Source of the DNA: Actinophytocola gossypii
GTDB taxonomy: Bacteria > Actinomycetota > Actinomycetes > Mycobacteriales > Pseudonocardiaceae
Assembly: GCF_025165815.1 (NCBI RefSeq)
Contig: NZ_JAFFZE010000009.1
Coordinates: 434,001-498,000 of the forward strand
Length of the DNA: 64,000 nucleotides
Direction of reading: 5' to 3'
Made by a program: the position numbers and the translations under genes. This document shows, piece after piece, positions 17,150 to 24,929 of the stretch; the first letter of the stretch is position 1; every line of letters begins with the position of its first letter. The notes beneath the pieces are model-generated. The model searched no databases. It was not told the origin of the DNA and saw only the letters and a list, made by a program, of their open reading frames with translations.

Positions 17150-18116
17150 CCTGCTGCGCGAGACGGTCCGGGCGGCGGCCGAGGACGGCGCCGACTGGCG
17201 GGCGCTGGGCGAACAACTCGGCGTGCTCGGCCTCGCCGTGCCCGAGCGGTGGGGTGGTTCGGGCGCGGGTCTGGGGGAGGCCGCGGTCGTCGCCGAGGAA
17301 CTGGGCGCCGTACTGGCGTCCGTGCCGTTCGTGTCCACAGTGGTCGCGGCCCGCCTGCTGGTCGAATCCGGCGACGACGCCGCGTGCGCGGACCTGTTGC
17401 CCGGCCTGTGCGACGGCTCCCGCACCTTCGCCGTCGCGTCCCTGCCCACCGGCGTGGACCGGCCGGCCGGCACCGCCGAGGGCGTCGTGGACGGCCCCGG
17501 CGCCACCGACCTGCTCGTCCTGGCCGGCGACGGACTGTTCCACGTGGACGGCGCCGCGGCCGAGGTCGTCCCGGTGCCCACGCTCGACCTCACCCGCCCG
17601 CAGGCCGACATCACGTTCGCCGAGACCCCCGCCCGCCGCCTCGGTCCGGCCGCACCGGCGACCGACGTCGCCGTGACCCTGCTGGCCGCCGAACTGGTCG
17701 GCGTGGCCAGGACGATGCTCGACACCGCCGTCACCTACGCCAGGGAACGGGTGCAGTTCGGGCGGCCGATCGGCTCGTTCCAGGCGGTCAAGCACCGGTG
17801 CGCGGACATGCTCGTCGAGCTGGAGCTGGCCAGGTCGGTGGCCGAGCACGCCGCCCGGACGCACGATCACGGCGGCGACGACCCGGCGCTGGCGTCGAGC
17901 CTCGCCCACGTCGTGGCGACCGACGCGGCGCGCCGGGTGACCGGCGACGCGATCCAGGTGCTCGGCGGCGTCGGGATCACCTGGGAGCATCCCGCACACC
18001 GGTACTACAAGCGGGCGGTCACCTCGGCGGCACTGTGGGGCGGCCGAGCACACCGCGACCGCCTCGCCAAGCTCGCCATCGACGGAAACGACGGGAGGAG
18101 CAGCCATGCCGGATGA
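17142..18116 (+). CDS. Acyl-CoA dehydrogenase, short subunit of heteromeric pair 2
   Basis: A 324-residue dehydrogenase-fold protein, clearly shorter than a stand-alone FadE (~380-400). It lacks the SEPGAGSD block but keeps RERVQFGRPIGSFQAVKHRCADM and QVLGGVGITWEHPAHRYYKRA, paralogous to the short subunit at 12843. GTG 17142 overlaps the partner's end by 8 bp, so equimolar synthesis through coupling is likely. Pairing with the 15995 protein is inferred from this arrangement and from known heteromeric FadE proteins. Confidence 0.9.
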   Translation: MADLLRETVRAAAEDGADWRALGEQLGVLGLAVPERWGGSGAGLGEAAVVAEELGAVLASVPFVSTVVAARLLVESGDDAACADLLPGLCDGSRTFAVASLPTGVDRPAGTAEGVVDGPGATDLLVLAGDGLFHVDGAAAEVVPVPTLDLTRPQADITFAETPARRLGPAAPATDVAVTLLAAELVGVARTMLDTAVTYARERVQFGRPIGSFQAVKHRCADMLVELELARSVAEHAARTHDHGGDDPALASSLAHVVATDAARRVTGDAIQVLGGVGITWEHPAHRYYKRAVTSAALWGGRAHRDRLAKLAIDGNDGRSSHAG

Positions 18117-18873
18117 GGTCACCGTGACCGAACCGGGCGACGGCACCCTGGTCGTCACGATCGACCGGCCGCACGCCCGCAACGCGGTCGACGAGGAGGT
18201 CGCCCGAGGGATCGCCGCCGCCCTGGACCGCCTCGACGCCGACCCGGACCTGGTCGTCGGCGTGATCACCGGTGCCGGCGGCACGTTCTGCGCCGGCATG
18301 GACCTCAAGGCGTTCGTGCGCGGCGAGGTCCCGGTCGTGCCCGGCCGCGGCTTCGCCGGCATCGTCGAACGGTCCGCGCGCAAGCCGGTGATCGCCGCGG
18401 TGGAGGGCTACGCGCTCGCCGGCGGCTTCGAGATCGTGCTGGCCTGCGACCTGGTGGTGGCGGCGCGCGGCGCCACGTTCGGGCTGCCCGAGGTCCGCCG
18501 CGGCCTGGTCGCCGCCGGCGGCGGCCTGCTGCGCCTGCCCAGACGGGTGCCCTACCACGTCGCGATGGAGCTGTCCCTGCTCGGCAGCCACGTCGACACC
18601 GCCCGCATGCACGCCCTCGGCCTGGTGAACCGCCTGGTCGACGACGGCGCCGCGCTCGCCGAGGCCCGCGACCTGGCCCGCGCGATCGCCGCGAACGGCC
18701 CGCTGGCGGTGGCCGCGACCAAGCGGATCGTCGTGGAGAGCGCCGACTGGCCGGCCGACGAGGCGTTCGCCCGTCAGGCGGTGATCGCCGACCCGGTGTC
18801 CACGTCGGCCGACGCACGCGAGGGCGCACTGGCCTTCGCCGAGAAGCGCGCTCCCGTCTGGACCGGCCGGTGA
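18106..18873 (+). CDS. Enoyl-CoA hydratase/isomerase family protein
   Basis: A 255-residue crotonase. Conserved blocks are GGTFCAGMDLKAF, EGYALAGGFEIVLACDLVVAARGATFGLPEVRRGLVAAGGGLLRLPRRVP (with Glu at the first catalytic position, LPEV) and AMELSLLGS. The pattern is close to the EchA/CaiD-like hydratases of actinobacteria. The ATG overlaps the preceding gene by 11 bp. Eighth gene of the operon; three of the four crotonases here differ in their Glu pattern, suggesting different steps. Confidence 0.92.
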   Translation: MPDEVTVTEPGDGTLVVTIDRPHARNAVDEEVARGIAAALDRLDADPDLVVGVITGAGGTFCAGMDLKAFVRGEVPVVPGRGFAGIVERSARKPVIAAVEGYALAGGFEIVLACDLVVAARGATFGLPEVRRGLVAAGGGLLRLPRRVPYHVAMELSLLGSHVDTARMHALGLVNRLVDDGAALAEARDLARAIAANGPLAVAATKRIVVESADWPADEAFARQAVIADPVSTSADAREGALAFAEKRAPVWTGR

Positions 18874-19631
18874 CCGCCGACCCGGTGCTGGTCGACGTCG
18901 ACGGGCCGGTCGCGACCATCACCCTCAACCGCCCCGAAGCACGCAACGCGATCAACCCCGCCCTGCTCGCCGCCCTGGCCGAGGCGATGGCCGAGGCCGA
19001 CGCGGCCGAGAACGTGCACGCGGTCGTGCTCACCGGCGCCGACCCCGCCTTCTGCGCCGGACTCGACCTCCGCGAGCTGACCGGCCTGCACGACGCGGTC
19101 ACCTCGGCGACCGGATCGCCGTGGCCGCCGATCGGCAAGCCGGTGGTGGCCGCCGTGAACGGTCCGGCGGTGACCGGCGGTTTGGAGCTGGTGCTGAACT
19201 GCGACGTGGTGATCTGCTCGGACCGCGCCAGGTTCGCCGACACCCACGCCCGCGTCGGGGTCCTCCCCGGCTGGGGCCTCACCGTGCTGCTGCCGCTCGC
19301 CGTCGGCCGGGCACGGGCCAGGCAGATGAGCCTGACCGGCGACTTCGTCCCCGCCGACCAGGCGCTCGCCGCCGGTCTGGTCAGCGAGGTCGTGCCGCAC
19401 GACGACCTGCTGGCCAGGGCCGGGACGATCGCCGCCACGATCGCCGGCAACAACCAGCGGGCCGTGCGCGCGCTGCTGGCCTCCTACCGCGAGGTGGAGG
19501 CCGAGCTGGTCGCCGGCGGCTACGACGCGGAGGCCCGCGCGGCCCGCTCCTGGGCCGCGACCGACCTCGACCTGGCGGAGTCCACCCGCCGCCGCTCCGC
19601 CGTCGTCGACCGAGGCCGCCGGCAGACCTGA
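18870..19631 (+). CDS. Enoyl-CoA hydratase
   Basis: A 253-residue crotonase-fold protein: DPAFCAGLDLREL, NGPAVTGGLELVLNCDVVICSDRARFADTHARVGVLPGWGLTVLLPLAVG. The first Glu position reads DTHA (no Glu), and RARQMSLTGDF replaces the usual second Glu region. Similar sequences are usually annotated as EchA-type enoyl-CoA hydratases. GTG 18870 overlaps the previous stop. It closes the nine-gene operon and ends 1 bp from the convergent ABC-F gene; no terminator hairpin is visible between them. Confidence 0.9.
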   Translation: MTADPVLVDVDGPVATITLNRPEARNAINPALLAALAEAMAEADAAENVHAVVLTGADPAFCAGLDLRELTGLHDAVTSATGSPWPPIGKPVVAAVNGPAVTGGLELVLNCDVVICSDRARFADTHARVGVLPGWGLTVLLPLAVGRARARQMSLTGDFVPADQALAAGLVSEVVPHDDLLARAGTIAATIAGNNQRAVRALLASYREVEAELVAGGYDAEARAARSWAATDLDLAESTRRRSAVVDRGRRQT

Positions 19632-19632
19632 C

Positions 19633-21264
19633 TCACGCGGCCGTGAACGCGGCGACCCGTCCGTCGCGCAACGCGAGGTGGGACCCGGTGAACCGGGACC
19701 GCATCCGCCGGTCGTGGGTGACGACCACGACCGTGCCCGGGTAGTCGACCAACGCCGCCTCCAGCTCCTCGACGAGCGCGGGGGAGAGGTGGTTGGTCGG
19801 CTCGTCCAGCAGCAGCAGGTCGACCGGCTCGGTGACCAGCCGGGCCAGTTCGATCCGGCGCCGCTGCCCGTAGGACAGGTCCTCCACCCGCTGTAGCAGG
19901 TCGTCCGGGGCGAACAGGCCGAGTGAGAGCAGCGCCTCGGCGTGCTCGTCCACGTCGCCGACCCGGCCGAGGCCGAACGCCCGTACCACCGTCAATCCCG
20001 GTGGCCACGGCTCCTGCTCCTGCCGCAGGTGCCCCACCCGGCCGGCCACCCGCACGTCACCGCTGTCGGGCGCCAGCTCCCCGGACAGCACCCGCAGCAG
20101 CGTCGTCTTGCCGGCCCCGTTCGGCCCGGTGACCAGCAGCCGATCACCGTTCCCCAGCCGCAGCGAGTCCACGTCGAGCCGGTCGCCGACCCGCACCCCG
20201 GCCAGCTCGGTCACCACGTCGTCCGCCTCCGTCGTGATCCTGGCGGTGAAGGTGAGCGGTTCCGGCGGCGCGGGGACCGGGTTCTCGGTCAACCGCGCCA
20301 CCCGCTCCTTGGCGTTGCGGATCCGGCTCATCGCCCCGTGACCCCGCCCGCGCGTCCGGAAGTGCCCGGACCCGAACACCGACATCGGCAGCTTGCGCGG
20401 GATGTTCTCCAGCCGCGTCACGTTCGACGCGATCAGCTCCCGGTTCCGGTCCAGCTCGGCGCGCCACCGCTCGTACGCCAGCAGCCTGCGTTGCCGCTCC
20501 GCCGCCTTCGCCGTCAGGTAGCCCTCGTAGCCGTCCCCGTAGCGGGTCACCGCGCCCGCGTCGACCTCCAGGACCGTCGTGGTGAGCCGGTCGAGGAACA
20601 ACCGGTCGTGGGTGACCGCGACGACGGTGCCCCGGTGTCCGAGCAGGTGGTTCTCCAGCCAGGCCACCGCCTGGTCGTCCAGGTCGTTGGTCGGCTCGTC
20701 GAGCAGCAGCAGCTCGGGCTCCGCCGCCAGCGTCGCGGCCAGCGCCAACCGTGACCGCTCGCCGCCGGACAGGGTGTCCAGCCGCCGGTCGCGCGCCAGG
20801 CCGGGCAGCCCGAGCCCGTGCAGCGCGATCTCCACCCGCGCGTCCGCCTGGTAGCCGTCCCGTGCCTGGTACCGGTCGACCAGCGCGGCGTAGCGCGCCA
20901 GCAGGTCCGCGTGCTCGGCCGGCGGGCGTTCGGCCAGCTCGGCCTCGACCCGGCGCATCCCGGCCTCCAGCTCCCGCAGGTCGGCCAGGGCCAGGTCGAC
21001 GGCGTCCCGCGCGGTGGCCTCGCCCGGCAGCTCCAGCGTCTGGGCCAGGTAGCCGACCCCGCCGGGCGCGACCACGGTCACCGTGCCGTTGTCCGGCCGC
21101 TCGTGCCCGGCGATGAGCTTGACCAGGGTGGACTTGCCGGACCCGTTGTCGCCGATCACGCCGACCTTCTCGCCCGGCCGGACGGTGAAGCCGATCCGGT
21201 CGAACACCACCTGGTCCTGGTAGCGCTTGGTGACCTCGTGCAGTGCGAGTTGCGCCGTCGTCAC
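19633..21264 (-). CDS. ABC-F family ATPase (ribosome-associated, possible antibiotic resistance)
   Basis: A 543-residue protein with two ABC ATPase domains in tandem and no membrane segments. Domain 1: Walker A GDNGSGKST, signature LSGGERSRLALA, Walker B LLLLDEPTNDLDD. Domain 2: GPNGAGKTT, LSYGQRRRIELA, LLLLDEPTNHLSP. The linker between the domains is charged and coiled-coil-like (RLLAYERWRAELDRNRELIASN...). ABC-F proteins act on the ribosomal E-site, either as translation factors or as resistance proteins. The GTG start overlaps the hflX stop (GTGA), so it is coupled to another ribosome-acting protein. I cannot tell housekeeping from resistance function by sequence alone. Confidence 0.92.
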   Translation of the reverse strand: MTTAQLALHEVTKRYQDQVVFDRIGFTVRPGEKVGVIGDNGSGKSTLVKLIAGHERPDNGTVTVVAPGGVGYLAQTLELPGEATARDAVDLALADLRELEAGMRRVEAELAERPPAEHADLLARYAALVDRYQARDGYQADARVEIALHGLGLPGLARDRRLDTLSGGERSRLALAATLAAEPELLLLDEPTNDLDDQAVAWLENHLLGHRGTVVAVTHDRLFLDRLTTTVLEVDAGAVTRYGDGYEGYLTAKAAERQRRLLAYERWRAELDRNRELIASNVTRLENIPRKLPMSVFGSGHFRTRGRGHGAMSRIRNAKERVARLTENPVPAPPEPLTFTARITTEADDVVTELAGVRVGDRLDVDSLRLGNGDRLLVTGPNGAGKTTLLRVLSGELAPDSGDVRVAGRVGHLRQEQEPWPPGLTVVRAFGLGRVGDVDEHAEALLSLGLFAPDDLLQRVEDLSYGQRRRIELARLVTEPVDLLLLDEPTNHLSPALVEELEAALVDYPGTVVVVTHDRRMRSRFTGSHLALRDGRVAAFTAA

Positions 21265-22709
21265 GTGCTGGCACTCCCTTCGTAGTCGGGGTAGGCACGC
21301 AGCGCGGACGCCAGCTCCGGACTCACCCGCGCGGTGAGCCGGGTGCCCTGCGCGGTGTGCTCCTCGGCGAGCACACCGCCCTCCTGGTGCGCCCGCGCGA
21401 CCAGGCCGCCCTCCGTGTAGGGCACCATCGCCTCGACCTCCACCTCCGGGTGCGGCAACAGCCTGTCGACCAGGGCACGCAGCTCGTCGATGCCCTGCCC
21501 GGTACGCGCGGACACCGCGATCGAGCCTGGTTCCTCGTCCAACAGGCGGGCCACGACGGCCGGGTCGGCCGCGTCCGCCTTGTTCACGACCACGACTTCG
21601 GTGACCCCGCCCGCGCCGACCTCGCGCAGCACCTTCCGGACGGCGTCCAGCTGCGCCGCCGGGTCCGGGTGCGTGCCGTCCACGACGTGCAGCACCAGGT
21701 GCGCGTCCGCGACCTCGTCGATCGTGGAGCGGAACGCCTCCACCAGGTGGTGCGGCAGGTGCCGGACGAAGCCCACGGTGTCGGCGACGGTGTAGGTGCG
21801 CCCGCTGGGGGTCTCCGCCCGGCGCACGGTGGTGTCCAGGGTCGCGAACAACGCGTTCCACACCAGCACCCCGGCCCCGGTGAGCTGGTTGAGCAGCGAG
21901 GACTTCCCCGCGTTGGTGTAGCCGGCCAGCGCGACCGACAGCACCTGCCGGCGCCGCCGTTCCTCGCGTTTGACCTCCCGTCCCGTCGCCAGCTCGGCGA
22001 TCTCCCGGCGGAGCTTCGCCATCCGCTGGTTGATCTGCCGCCGGTCGGTCTCGATCTTGGTCTCGCCGGGGCCTCGGGTGGCCATGCCGCCACCGCCACC
22101 GCCGCCCATCTGCCGGGACATCGACTGACCCCAGCCGCGCAGCCTCGGCAGCATGTACCGCATCTGGGCCAGCGCCACCTGTGCCTTGCCCTCCCGGGTC
22201 TTGGCGTGCTGGGCGAAGATGTCCAGGATCAGCGCCGTCCGGTCCACCACCTTGACGCCCACCACGTCCTCGAGGTGCACCAGCTGGCTGGGGCTGAGCT
22301 CCCCGTCGCAGACCACCGTGTCGGCCTCGGCCGCCACCACCAGCTCGCGCAGCTCCTCGGCCTTGCCCGAGCCGATGTAGGTCGCCGGGTCCGGCTTGCG
22401 CCGCCGCTGCACGACCCCGTCGCGCACCTCGGCGCCCGCGGTCTCGGCCAGCGCGGCCAGTTCGGCGAGCGAGCTCTCCGCCTCCTCGGCGGTCCCCGAC
22501 GTCCAGACGCCGACGAGCACGACCCGCTCCAGGCGCAGCTTCCGGTACTCGACCTCGGCGACGTCGGTGAGGTCGGTGGACAGCCCGGCGACCCGGCGCA
22601 GCGCGGACCGCTCCTCGCTCTCGGGGGTGTCCGCCGGCGTGTGCTGGTCGTCCATCAGCGCGTCCGCACGCTGCCGTCGCGGCGCGGAGCCTTCAGGATG
22701 AGTAGTCAA
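21261..22709 (-). CDS. hflX: GTPase HflX
   Basis: A 482-residue HflX GTPase. The N-terminal HflX domain contains DPATYIGSGKAEEL and DRTALILDIFAQHAKTREGKAQVALAQMRYMLPRL. A glycine-rich linker follows (MGGGGGGGMATRGPGETKIETDRR). The G domain has GYTNAGKSSLLN (P-loop), DTVGFVRHLP and NKAD. HflX splits stalled or antibiotic-bound ribosomes. The start codon is TTG at 22709, supported by AAAGGA 9 nt upstream; the next in-frame ATG (22655) has no ribosome site. It is co-transcribed with the ABC-F gene, and both are flanked by convergent or divergent catabolic genes. Confidence 0.95.
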   Translation of the reverse strand: MTTHPEGSAPRRQRADALMDDQHTPADTPESEERSALRRVAGLSTDLTDVAEVEYRKLRLERVVLVGVWTSGTAEEAESSLAELAALAETAGAEVRDGVVQRRRKPDPATYIGSGKAEELRELVVAAEADTVVCDGELSPSQLVHLEDVVGVKVVDRTALILDIFAQHAKTREGKAQVALAQMRYMLPRLRGWGQSMSRQMGGGGGGGMATRGPGETKIETDRRQINQRMAKLRREIAELATGREVKREERRRRQVLSVALAGYTNAGKSSLLNQLTGAGVLVWNALFATLDTTVRRAETPSGRTYTVADTVGFVRHLPHHLVEAFRSTIDEVADAHLVLHVVDGTHPDPAAQLDAVRKVLREVGAGGVTEVVVVNKADAADPAVVARLLDEEPGSIAVSARTGQGIDELRALVDRLLPHPEVEVEAMVPYTEGGLVARAHQEGGVLAEEHTAQGTRLTARVSPELASALRAYPDYEGSAST

Positions 22710-23045
22710 AGGGAGTCCTTTCTCGAGGAAGGAAGCCGTCGACGCCCCGGGACGAACGCACCGGAAGGCGGACAGGTGGAACCAGGGCCCGAACGAGGCC
22801 GGAAAGGGGGATGGCGTACGGCACGACGACGCGGTATCACGACCGGAACGCCGAGAGGGGCGTTCAGGTCAGCGCAGGGTCAGCGCTCGCGTCGGAAAGA
22901 GCCGGTGCCGGAATCTCACACGCCAACGACCGTAGCCGACGCCCCGGCCGGCCGCATCCGGTTTTCCCCTGCGTGCTTGACAAACGGTGCGCCAAGATAT
23001 GACATAGACGTCAGATTCAACTTTTGGTGACGGGAGTGCGCGACG
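22710..23045. other. 336-bp divergent intergenic region between hflX and the HpaB-family gene
   Basis: No gene is supported here. The hflX-side leader holds a short inverted repeat (GAACGCC, 22846-22852, and GGCGTTC, 22859-22865, 6-nt loop) that could form a hairpin in the hflX leader RNA. The right end carries TTGACA (22977-22982), an A/T-rich CAAGATAT (22993-23000) and a TGAC-N6-GTCA palindrome (23000-23013), i.e. the promoter/operator of the HpaB-family gene. The rest is featureless GC-rich sequence. Confidence 0.55.
23000..23013 (+). promoter_or_regulatory. TGAC-N6-GTCA operator of the HpaB-family gene
   Basis: TGACATAGACGTCA directly follows a CAAGAT -10-like hexamer (22993-22998) with a 1-bp gap, the same geometry as at 4.1 and 32.4 kb. 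The spacing to the upstream TTGACA is only 10 bp, so the true -35 is uncertain. It lies 32 bp before ATG 23046. Confidence 0.65.
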
Positions 23046-24425
23046 ATGCTCACGGGTCGGCAGTACAAGGAGTCGCTCAGGGACGGGCGGAAGGTCTACT
23101 TCGAGGGCCGGCTCGTCGAGGACCTGGAGTCCGAGCCCGCTCTCGCCGTCCCGCTGGAGGCGATCGCGGCCGGGTACGACAAGTACCACTCCGCCGATCC
23201 CGACGCGGTGAACCCGCTGACCGTCGCCCCGCGCAGCGCGGACGAGCTGCGCGAGCGCATCCCGGTCATCACCGAGATGGACCTGCTGCTCAACGTCACC
23301 TACCAGTCCCTGATGACGCTACTGGTCGCCGCCGGCCGGCTCGCCGACCACGCACCCGAGTTCGTGCCGAGGATCAACGCCTACGTCGAGGACGCCCGCC
23401 GCCGGGACATCCGGATCACCGAGTGCATCACCGACGCCAAGGGCGACCGCAGCCTCCCGCCCGGCAAGCAGTCGGACCCGGACGCCTACGTGCGCGTCGT
23501 CGAGCGCCGTGCGGACGGCGTGGTGATCCGCGGCGCCAAGCTGCACATCAGCGCCGCCGCGTTCGGGCACGACCTGATGGTCATGCCGACCAAGTCCATG
23601 AAGCCGGGCGAGGAGGACTACGCCATCGCCTGCGCGGTCCCGGTCAACGCGCCCGGCGTGCACATCACCAACACCACCTACCACCCGCGCGGCGGCGACC
23701 CGCGCGACTTCCCGGTCAGCTCCAGGGAGAGCATGCCGGACAGCGTGGTCATCTTCGACGACGTGTTCGTGCCGACCGAGCGGGTCTTCCTCGACGGGCA
23801 GACCGCCCAGGCCGCGGTGTTCGCGCACTCGCTCGGCCTGTGGGAGCGCCTCGGCGGGGTGTCCTTCATGGTCAACCAGGCCGACGAGCTGGTCGGGCTC
23901 GCGCACCTGATCGCCGAGGCCAACGGCACCGGCCGGGTCTCCCACGTCCGGGAGAAGATCGACGAGATGATGATCCACGCGACGCTGCTGCGCGCGGGTC
24001 TGGAGGCGGCGCTGCTGCACGCGCACGCCACCCCGGACGGCTACTACTACCCGGACGACATGTTCACCAACGTCGCCAAGTACCACGGCGCGGCGAACTT
24101 CAACACGATGGTCCGGCACCTGCACGACATCGCCGGTGGCGCCGTGGTCACCGCGCCGTCGATGTCCGACTTCGACAACCCGGACCTCAAACCGTTGCTG
24201 GACAAGTACCTTGGCACCGGCCCGGACGTCTCGGGGGAGTACCGCTCGAAGCTGTTCCACGCGATCCGGGACACCACCGCCGACGCCTACGGCGGCTGGC
24301 ACCAGGTCACCAACCTGCAGTCCGGCGGCGGCCTCTACGCCCAGCGCCTGGTGACCCGCAAGAACTACGACATCCAGCGCGCCCGCGCGCTGGCACTGAA
24401 GGCGGCCGGGCTCTCGGGAGCCTGA
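23046..24425 (+). CDS. HpaB/PvcC-family protein (4-hydroxyphenylacetate 3-monooxygenase / 4-hydroxybutyryl-CoA dehydratase superfamily)
   Basis: A 459-residue acyl-CoA dehydrogenase-like flavoprotein of the HpaB superfamily. The blocks TDAKGDRSLPP, DPDAYVRVVERRADGVVIRGAKLHISAAAFGHDLMVMPTKSM and KIDEMMIHATLLRAGLEAALLHA strongly recall 4-hydroxybutyryl-CoA dehydratase. The Cys residues that bind the 4Fe-4S cluster in that enzyme appear to be absent: only C132-like ECIT and a CAVP Cys are seen, and none around residue 100 or in the ~290-300 region. It is therefore more likely a flavin-only hydroxylase or a redox-neutral isomerase/dehydratase variant. No flavin reductase gene lies next to it. It is controlled by its own TGAC-N6-GTCA site and so probably belongs to the island's pathway. 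Confidence 0.82.
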   Translation: MLTGRQYKESLRDGRKVYFEGRLVEDLESEPALAVPLEAIAAGYDKYHSADPDAVNPLTVAPRSADELRERIPVITEMDLLLNVTYQSLMTLLVAAGRLADHAPEFVPRINAYVEDARRRDIRITECITDAKGDRSLPPGKQSDPDAYVRVVERRADGVVIRGAKLHISAAAFGHDLMVMPTKSMKPGEEDYAIACAVPVNAPGVHITNTTYHPRGGDPRDFPVSSRESMPDSVVIFDDVFVPTERVFLDGQTAQAAVFAHSLGLWERLGGVSFMVNQADELVGLAHLIAEANGTGRVSHVREKIDEMMIHATLLRAGLEAALLHAHATPDGYYYPDDMFTNVAKYHGAANFNTMVRHLHDIAGGAVVTAPSMSDFDNPDLKPLLDKYLGTGPDVSGEYRSKLFHAIRDTTADAYGGWHQVTNLQSGGGLYAQRLVTRKNYDIQRARALALKAAGLSGA

Positions 24426-24434
24426 CGTGCCAGG

Positions 24435-24893
24435 TCAGTCGATCTCGCCGGCCGCCAGCCGCAGCCGCCGCACCAGGTCCCACACCTCGTCGGCCGCGGC
24501 GTCGTCGATGCCGAGCGCCAGCCGCTCGCCGATGTCCCGGGTGGCCGGGTGCACGACCTTGCGGCCGCGCGCGGTGATCTCGGCGAACGTGGTCCGCCGG
24601 TCGCTCGGATGCGGCACCCGCCGGACCAGGCCGTCGCGCTCCAGCCGGTCCACCAGGTTCGTCACCGCCGCCTGGTGGATCAGCAGCCGCTCGCGCATCC
24701 GGCCGAGCGCCATCGAGCCGCTGCGCGTCCAGGACAGCAGGAGCAGCACCTCGAACCGGGCGAACGTGAGCCCGTGCGGCCGCAGGATCCGGTCGATCCG
24801 CCCGGTCGCCACCCCGGCCGCGCGGATCAGGGCCGACGCCGCGTCGAACGCGGCCCGGTCGTCCGCGTCGAGGCCGGCCCACACCTGGTCCAT
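24435..24893 (-). CDS. MarR-family regulator 1
   Basis: A 152-residue winged-helix MarR protein: HGLTFARFEVLLLLSWTRSGSMALGRMRERLLIHQAAVTNLVDRLERDGLVRRVPHPSDRRTTFAEITARGRK contains the recognition helix and the wing (DRR). It is divergent from the ligase/ketosynthase cassette at 24.9-27.6 kb, with only 36 bp between start codons, and is its likely regulator. MarR proteins in aromatic acid pathways often respond to the acyl-CoA product of the adjacent ligase; that ligand is inference here. It converges on the HpaB-family gene with a 9-bp gap. Confidence 0.9.
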   Translation of the reverse strand: MDQVWAGLDADDRAAFDAASALIRAAGVATGRIDRILRPHGLTFARFEVLLLLSWTRSGSMALGRMRERLLIHQAAVTNLVDRLERDGLVRRVPHPSDRRTTFAEITARGRKVVHPATRDIGERLALGIDDAAADEVWDLVRRLRLAAGEID

Positions 24894-24929
24894 CAGCGGA
24901 CCATATCGCGGCGGCTCGCGGCCGGGCCG

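Noticed and set aside
22710-22960. A short upstream reading frame in the hflX leader (GTG at the CCGTACGCC region overlapping the TTG start)
   Set aside because: No ribosome site and no conservation evidence; any GC-rich leader yields such frames.
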